Shown here: positions 7,005 through 11,047 of the stretch, in pieces
Layout: the number at the start of each line of letters is the position of its first letter
How positions within the stretch are numbered: the stretch's first letter is position 1
Origin: Myxococcaceae bacterium
Lineage (GTDB): Bacteria > Myxococcota > Myxococcia > Myxococcales > Myxococcaceae
NCBI GenBank assembly: GCA_018262385.1
Contig: JAGSPQ010000045.1
Location: 1 to 11,047, forward strand
Length of the DNA stretch: 11,047 nucleotides
Reading direction: 5' to 3'
The notes under the pieces: model-generated
Database searches by the model: none
What the model was told of the DNA's origin: nothing
The model's input: only the letters and a program-made list of their open reading frames with translations
Made by a program: the position numbers and the translations under genes

Positions 7005-7589
7005 TCACGGCCCTCGGCTGGCGCGATCGGCGGCCGCGCTCAACGGCGGCTCATCGGGGCGAGTAGTCGCTGGGCGCAGGACGCGGCGCTGCGCTTCCTC
7101 GACGAAGGCGGTCCGCTCGGCCTCGGTGGGGAACGCCCGCAGCGGGACGATCACCGCCGCGAAGCCGCTGACGTAGAGGAAGAGGTGCTCGGCGGTCAGC
7201 GCCGACTTCTCGACCGCGCGCCACCGGGTGCGCACCTCGCGTTCGGACGTGAGCTCGCACAGCCACTCGTCGTCGAAGCTGACCACGTGCGGCCCCAGCA
7301 TCCCGAGGTTCTTGCCGTCGGAGTACAGCCGGCGCGTGCTCTGGCGGCTGAGCGCCTCGATCCGGCGCGGGTAGACCTTCCACCACGCGAGCAGGATCAG
7401 CACCCCGAGGATCCAGAACGGCACCGGCGCGCGGATCGCCATCCCCAGCGCGCCGAGCAGGCAGGCGAGGGTGAGCGTGAGCGCCAGCCGCACCAGTTGC
7501 TGATTTCTTCGCGGCAGCGCGGCGGTCGTCGCGTAGTGCCGATTGAACGCGTGGATGTCTTCCAGGACGATCTCGACCGCAACGCGCAC
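7005..7589 (-). CDS. Small membrane protein with YcxB-like C-terminal domain
   Basis: This is a 194-residue protein of unknown function. Two hydrophobic segments at about 32-52 and 56-73 form a short transmembrane hairpin, followed by a basic stretch and a cytoplasmic domain at about 85-165. In that domain the order G...LGPHVVSFDDEWL, TRWRAVEKSALTAEHLFLYVSG and AAVIVPLRAF matches the YcxB-like family (x-W-x-x-I/V...YLY...A-x-I-I-P-x-R-A-F). YcxB-like proteins have no established biochemical role. GTG 7589 is chosen over the upstream GTG at 7631 because GGAGGT lies six bases before it; the extra 14 residues of the longer form look noncoding. It is the first gene of the likely ycxB-like-apt-mtnP unit, but no link to adenine salvage is evident. 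The C-terminal 25 residues are Pro/Ala/Arg-rich and probably disordered. Confidence 0.8.
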   Translation of the reverse strand: MRVAVEIVLEDIHAFNRHYATTAALPRRNQQLVRLALTLTLACLLGALGMAIRAPVPFWILGVLILLAWWKVYPRRIEALSRQSTRRLYSDGKNLGMLGPHVVSFDDEWLCELTSEREVRTRWRAVEKSALTAEHLFLYVSGFAAVIVPLRAFPTEAERTAFVEEAQRRVLRPATTRPDEPPLSAAADRASRGP

Positions 7590-7595
7590 GCCTAC

Positions 7596-7601
7596 ACCTC
7601 C
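7596..7601 (-). promoter_or_regulatory. Ribosome binding site deciding the GTG start of the YcxB-like gene
   Basis: GGAGGT on the minus strand sits six bases before the GTG at 7589. It shortens the gene by 14 codons relative to the longest frame. Confidence 0.78.
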
Positions 7602-7647
7602 GTTCCGCTCGCACACCGACGCCCTATCCACTCGACACCACGGTCCT

Positions 7648-7653
7648 TACACT
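7648..7653 (+). promoter_or_regulatory. Possible -10 element for a leaderless kinase transcript
   Basis: TACACT fits the TANNNT pattern and ends seven bases before the GTG of the kinase gene. No Shine-Dalgarno-like sequence exists between them, so transcription could begin at or next to the start codon. No convincing -35 is visible. It lies in the 71-base divergent spacer between the kinase and the YcxB-like gene, the longest gene-free stretch in the window. Confidence 0.35.
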
Positions 7654-7660
7654 CCGCCCC

Positions 7661-9721
7661 GTGCACGGATTCGAGTTGTTGCGGAAGGTAGCCGATGGTT
7701 CCGCCGCTGAGGCGTTTCTCGCGCGCGCCCCGGGCGCCAAACACTCGGTGCTGGTGGAAGTCAGCCGGGCGGAAGTCGTCAAGGACATGGAGCTGTACGG
7801 CCGGTTCCTCGATCGCGCGATGGGCCGCCGGCAGTTTCAGCACCCCCACCTGGTGCAGCGTCACACCGCCGGCTGTGGCCCCGATGGCCGGGTCTACGTC
7901 GCCACCGAGGCGATCGCCGGGCCGACGATCGCCGACCGCCTCGCCTCGGCCGGCGCCTACGATCCGCACGAAGCGGTGCGGCTGCTGATCCCGATCTGCG
8001 CCGCGCTCGAGTACCTCCACTGCCGCACCGTGGTGCACGGCAACCTCTGCCCGAAGAACATCTACCTCACCGGCTCGCCGACCCAGCCGGTTCCGAAGCT
8101 GCTCGAGATGGGGCTGCTGCTGTTCCGCACCAACATGTCGTTCAAGGTGCCCTCGAAGCTGGTGGCCGAGCCGTACCTCTCGCCCGAGCGCGTCGCCGGT
8201 CATCGGGCCGACGTGCGCAGCGACGTCTACGGCCTGGGCGTGCTGCTGTTCGAGCTGCTCACCGGCCGCCCGCCGTACGCGATCCGCTCGCTCCACCAGA
8301 CGGCGCCGGTGCCGGTGCTTCCGCCCGCGGCTGCTCCGCTGGCCGAGATCGTCGGCCGCTGCCTCGCCAAGGATCCGACCAGCCGCTACCAGTCCGCGCG
8401 CGAAGTGCAGCTCGCCCTCGAGGAACTGCACCTCGAGCGCGACGTGCTGCAGACCCTCGACATCCAGGTCGCGCTCGACGAAGCACCCAACCAGCCGCCG
8501 ATCATCGTCGGCCACACCGTCAACGAGCGCGGGCCCTTCGCCCCCGACGCCAGGAAGGTGATCGTCGGCAGCTACGAAGTGCTGCGGCCGCTGGGAGAGG
8601 GCGGCATGGGCCGGGTGTTCCTCGCCCGCCACCTCAAGCTCGATCGGCTCGTCGCGCTCAAGACGCTCAAGGCGGTCTACGCGTCCGACCCGCTCCACCT
8701 GCAGCGCTTCGTCCAGGAAGCCCGCGCGGTGAACCGGGTCAAGCACCCCCACCTGGTCGAGATCTACGACTTCCTCGAAGAGGGGCCGGGGCGCGTCTGC
8801 TGCGTGATGGAGCCGCTGTTCGGCGAGACGCTCAAAGATCGCGCGAAGAAGGCGCCCCTGCAGATCACCCGGGCGGTGAAGATCGTCCGCCAGGCCTGTG
8901 GCGCGCTGTCCGCGGTGCACCAGGCGGGGGTGATTCACCGGGACCTCAAGCCCGACAACCTGTTCCTCGTCGATCGCGACGGCGAGGCGGACTTCGTCAA
9001 GGTGCTCGACTTCGGCATCGCCCAGGTCCTCGACGACGCCGAGTCGCTGCTCACCACCCGCGCCGGCGAAGTGGTGGGCACGCCGGCGTACATGGCCCCC
9101 GAGCAGACGATGGCGGGGCCGCTCGATGGCCGCGCCGACATCTACGCGCTCGGCACCGTGCTGTACGTGCTGCTGCAGGGCCGCTTCCCTCACGACGCCA
9201 CCCAACCCGAGGAACTGCTCGCCCAGAAGGTGACCCGGAAGCCGCGCCCGGTCGGCGTCGCCTCGGCCTCGGGCGAGACGATTCCTCAGGGGTTGCGCGA
9301 GATCGTCGATCGCTGTTTGCAGCGCAATCCGAAGGCCCGCTTCCAGACGATGGACGAGCTGTCGCGGGCGCTCGAGCTCTACGAGACCGATCCCACCCTG
9401 CTGCCTGCGCCGGCCGCGAAGGGGATTCGTCCGCTGTGGAAGGCCGTTGCCGCCAGCGCCGGCGCGCTCGCCCTCTGCGCGGCCGGGTGGGTGTGGTCGT
9501 TGGAGACCGCGCCGGCCCCCGTCGCCAGCGCGGAGATCACCCGCCCTGCCGCCGCGGTTGCTCCGGTGGTCGCCGAGCCTCCGCCGGCCACGGTGACGCC
9601 CGAGATTTCCCTGCTCGAGATCCACACCACCCAGCCTGAGCCGGCGGCCCGCCCGGTGGCGAAGAAGCCGGCGGCCGAGAAGAAGCCGGTGAAGAAGAAG
9701 CGGCCGGCGCGCGCGAAGTAG
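7661..9721 (+). CDS. Membrane-anchored Ser/Thr protein kinase with tandem pseudokinase-kinase domains
   Basis: This 686-residue protein holds two Hanks-type domains. The first (about 3-268) is degenerate: the beta-3 Lys is replaced by E33, the alpha-C Glu by R52, HRDxxxxN reads HGNLCPKN (126-133) and DFG reads EMG (149-151). Structural positions persist: SPE (174-176), RSDVYGLGVLLFELLTGRPPY and the C-lobe Arg of DPTSRYQ. The second (about 303-585) is complete: GEGGMG (312-317), VALK with K334, E353, HRDLKPDN (426-433), DFG (450-452), GTPAYMAPE (473-481). It should phosphorylate Ser/Thr. A single transmembrane helix (595-614) is followed by a 72-residue Pro/Ala tail ending in Lys-rich repeats, probably outside the membrane. 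GTG 7661 is needed for the first beta strand and has no Shine-Dalgarno. By analogy with JAK JH2-JH1, the first domain is probably regulatory. Ligand and substrates are unknown. Confidence 0.95.
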   Translation: MHGFELLRKVADGSAAEAFLARAPGAKHSVLVEVSRAEVVKDMELYGRFLDRAMGRRQFQHPHLVQRHTAGCGPDGRVYVATEAIAGPTIADRLASAGAYDPHEAVRLLIPICAALEYLHCRTVVHGNLCPKNIYLTGSPTQPVPKLLEMGLLLFRTNMSFKVPSKLVAEPYLSPERVAGHRADVRSDVYGLGVLLFELLTGRPPYAIRSLHQTAPVPVLPPAAAPLAEIVGRCLAKDPTSRYQSAREVQLALEELHLERDVLQTLDIQVALDEAPNQPPIIVGHTVNERGPFAPDARKVIVGSYEVLRPLGEGGMGRVFLARHLKLDRLVALKTLKAVYASDPLHLQRFVQEARAVNRVKHPHLVEIYDFLEEGPGRVCCVMEPLFGETLKDRAKKAPLQITRAVKIVRQACGALSAVHQAGVIHRDLKPDNLFLVDRDGEADFVKVLDFGIAQVLDDAESLLTTRAGEVVGTPAYMAPEQTMAGPLDGRADIYALGTVLYVLLQGRFPHDATQPEELLAQKVTRKPRPVGVASASGETIPQGLREIVDRCLQRNPKARFQTMDELSRALELYETDPTLLPAPAAKGIRPLWKAVAASAGALALCAAGWVWSLETAPAPVASAEITRPAAAVAPVVAEPPPATVTPEISLLEIHTTQPEPAARPVAKKPAAEKKPVKKKRPARAK

Positions 9722-9746
9722 CGCGCAGCCGTGTTAACTGCGGGGC

Positions 9747-10454
9747 ATGGCTGTGTCGGCCCGTCAGGCCCTGCTGGATCACTCGCTCAAGAAGCTCGAG
9801 CCGACGGGGCCGGTGATCCCCTACGCCGAGCCTGGCAGGTCACAGCTGGCCCCCCACCAGCTGAACGTCTTCACCGACCGCACCGCCGCCGATCTGGCCG
9901 CCGAGAAGTTCGGCCGCCCGGCGATGGGGACCTACGTGGCCGGAGTCCCGGGCCCCGAGCTGTTCGGCCATCTGCTCGAGATCCCCGCGCTGGCTCCCGC
10001 ACTGATGCTGCAGGTGAATCCGGGCTCGTCGCTCGAGACGCAGTGGTTCATTCAGAAAGAGGCCTTCGGGCTGTGCGCCGCCTGGGCCAGCGCAATCTCG
10101 CTCGAGCGCGCGATCTCGACCAACCACTCCGGCTGGGCCGAGGCGATGCGCTCCTACCAGGGCTGGCTGGCCGTCCTCGGCAAGGCCGACAACGCGCTGG
10201 TGCGAATGAACGTCCGCGACAAGGGCGAGCAGGCGCTGATCTTCACGGCGCCGGACCTGGCCGATCGCTTCCTCAACGGCCTGCCCAACGCCGGCGGCGC
10301 GGCCTGCAAGACCTCGGCGGTGGCCGGCCAGCACCTGTTCAAGTTCGTGATGAAGAGCGGGGCGAAGGGCTTCATCGTCAACCCCGGCTCGCCGCAGCCG
10401 AAGATGTTCGACGCGTCGGTCTGCCGCCAGATCCTCGGCCTGCCCCCAGGCTGA
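9747..10454 (+). CDS. Hypothetical protein with two SseB-like repeats
   Basis: This is a 235-residue soluble protein without signal peptide or membrane segments. I do not recognise a named gene. Two stretches resemble each other and the SseB N-terminal domain: LNVFTDRTAADL...VAGVPGPELFGHLL...LQVNPGS (39-94) and ALIFTAPDLADRF...AVAGQHLFKFVM...FIVNPGS (163-215). Each has an FT at the end of a strand, a V/A-A-G...LF helix start and a closing NPGS. SseB-domain proteins are widespread and poorly understood. The region between the repeats (about 96-150), rich in Trp and Ala, looks helical. The ATG lies 25 bases after the kinase stop, preceded by a weak GGGG, so cotranscription with the kinase is plausible. 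It could be a substrate or partner of the kinase, which is conjecture. The gene ends six bases from the stop of the converging gene. Confidence 0.75.
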   Translation: MAVSARQALLDHSLKKLEPTGPVIPYAEPGRSQLAPHQLNVFTDRTAADLAAEKFGRPAMGTYVAGVPGPELFGHLLEIPALAPALMLQVNPGSSLETQWFIQKEAFGLCAAWASAISLERAISTNHSGWAEAMRSYQGWLAVLGKADNALVRMNVRDKGEQALIFTAPDLADRFLNGLPNAGGAACKTSAVAGQHLFKFVMKSGAKGFIVNPGSPQPKMFDASVCRQILGLPPG

Positions 10455-10470
10455 CCCGGGTCAGGGCTGG
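10446..10470. terminator. Symmetric inverted repeat between convergent genes, possible bidirectional terminator
   Basis: A perfect 14-base palindrome, CTGACCCGGGTCAG (10451-10464), covers the whole intergenic gap and both stop codons. Flanking CCAG (10446-10449) and CTGG (10467-10470) extend it to a hairpin with a 5-bp inner stem, a CCGG loop and a 4-bp outer stem separated by a small unpaired bulge. It can form on either strand's RNA. There is no U-tract, so intrinsic termination is uncertain and Rho-dependent or purely structural roles are possible. Confidence 0.45.
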
Positions 10471-11045
10471 CAGATCATCATCCCGGTGAGGTTGCCCGGG
10501 CCGGAGAGGGTGTCGCGCCAGACGACCCCGATCAGCTGGCTCGGGCCGCCCGGGTGAGCCAGCTGCACTCCGGCGAAGTAACCGCCGTCGGTGAACAGCG
10601 CCCGGGTCCGCGCCTGCGATCCATTCCCGTACGGGGTGCCGATCACCGCGGTCGAGTTGCGCTCGGTCCACACCACCACCGAGCTGTTGCGCCCGCGGCC
10701 AATCGAGCCGGGGGTGATGTTCTGATCCTGCTGATACTTCAGGCTGGCGGTCGTCCCCGAGAAGAGATCGTTGCGGAACTCGAACCCGCTCGAGGGGGAG
10801 ATGAGGAACAGCGGGAACCCGGGCGAGCTGTGGCTCCAGCCGGCCTGAACCAGGCTGCCGACCTCGACGAACTGGTACCGGCTGCCGAGGCCGACGCTCG
10901 CGGTCCGGGTGCCCTGCAGCTCGGTCACCCAGTTGAAGCTGGTGCCGGCGTCGTTGTCGTAGCCCCTCACCCCGAGCACCTTCCCGGTGGGCGAGAGGCG
11001 GGCCGCGTAGACCTCGTTCAGCTCGTTGTAGCCGCCGTCGGCGAA
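10461..11045 (-). CDS. C-terminal part of a hypothetical, probably secreted beta-repeat protein
   Basis: The frame is open to the window edge, so the N-terminal part lies to the right and about 195 C-terminal residues are visible. The most upstream visible residues include VYAARLSPTGKVLG, which resembles the YAxRVxPxGxVLD repeats of large extracellular myxobacterial proteins. Later there are SSVVVWTERNS and LIGVVWRDTLSG, spaced like beta-propeller strands, and FADGGY and FTDGGY occur near the start and about 130 residues later. The composition is rich in Ser, Gly, Thr, Asn and aromatic residues with few Lys, as expected for an exported protein. No catalytic motif is visible. The GTG at 10979 is not taken as the start because the homologous-looking frame continues beyond it. 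Function is unknown. Confidence 0.75.
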   Translation of the reverse strand, partial: FADGGYNELNEVYAARLSPTGKVLGVRGYDNDAGTSFNWVTELQGTRTASVGLGSRYQFVEVGSLVQAGWSHSSPGFPLFLISPSSGFEFRNDLFSGTTASLKYQQDQNITPGSIGRGRNSSVVVWTERNSTAVIGTPYGNGSQARTRALFTDGGYFAGVQLAHPGGPSQLIGVVWRDTLSGPGNLTGMMICQP

Positions 11046-11047
11046 GC

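Noticed and set aside
5768..7066. Plus-strand open frame of 432 codons across mtnP and apt
   Set aside because: Antisense to two enzymes with complete family signatures; His/Gln/Ala-rich composition without domain features.
7590..7631. 14-codon N-terminal extension of the YcxB-like protein
   Set aside because: A strong GGAGGT six bases before the GTG at 7589 falls inside the extension, so the shorter form is preferred.
7592..9625. Very long minus-strand open frame (677 codons) opposite the kinase gene
   Set aside because: It is antisense to a clearly homologous kinase, and its His/Arg/Gln/Glu/Leu-rich composition is what strong G/C third-position bias produces on the opposite strand. It has no recognisable motif.
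9659..9720. Short GAAGAAG/AAGAAG repeat run as a possible repeat element
   Set aside because: It is explained by the Lys/Pro/Ala-rich coding tail of the kinase rather than by an independent DNA repeat.
9731..10489. Alternative 252-codon plus-strand frame over the SseB-like gene
   Set aside because: Arg/Pro/Gly-rich out-of-frame product; the other frame gives a structured sequence with SseB-like repeats.
1..11047. CRISPR arrays, tRNA or rRNA genes, insertion sequences, phage or toxin-antitoxin features
   Set aside because: I saw no direct-repeat arrays, cloverleaf-like sequences, transposase motifs or terminal inverted repeats. The window is packed with chromosomal-type genes of uniform composition.

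Overview
The window is GC-rich, densely packed bacterial DNA with almost no intergenic space. Its longest gene-free stretch is the 71 bases at 7590-7660. The carotenoid gene order, a CarH-type regulator, a Hanks-type kinase and the strong G/C bias at third codon positions all point to a myxobacterium or relative (Myxococcota). I cannot name the genus from sequence alone.

Region 1 (1-5631, + strand) is a carotenoid operon of five tightly coupled genes: crtE (5' end outside the window), a first CrtI-type desaturase, crtB, a MerR/cobalamin-binding regulator of the CarH photoreceptor family, and a second CrtI-type desaturase. GGPP synthase makes C20 diphosphate, CrtB condenses two to phytoene, and the two desaturases probably share the steps to lycopene, as CrtIa and CrtIb do in Myxococcus xanthus. 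The regulator keeps every residue known to matter for adenosylcobalamin photochemistry in Thermus CarH. The operon is therefore probably repressed in the dark and opened by light, with its operator and promoter upstream of the window.

Region 2 (5594-7589, - strand) is a likely three-gene unit read right to left: a small two-helix membrane protein with a YcxB-like domain, apt (adenine phosphoribosyltransferase) and mtnP (5'-methylthioadenosine phosphorylase). MtnP releases adenine from methylthioadenosine and Apt returns it to AMP, so two of the genes form a complete adenine-salvage step. mtnP ends tail-to-tail inside the last codons of the second desaturase.

Region 3 (7661-10454, + strand) holds a 686-residue membrane-anchored Ser/Thr kinase made of an N-terminal pseudokinase fused to a complete kinase domain. 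It is followed after 25 bases by a small protein that appears to contain two SseB-like repeats.

Region 4 (10461-11047, - strand) is the C-terminal end of a larger, unrecognised protein, probably secreted and rich in beta repeats. It converges on the SseB-like gene across a six-base gap lying in a perfect palindrome that includes both stop codons.

The most notable items are the tandem pseudokinase-kinase with an apparently charge-swapped Lys/Glu pair, the intact light-sensor signature inside the carotenoid operon, and the co-location of two desaturases with that sensor.
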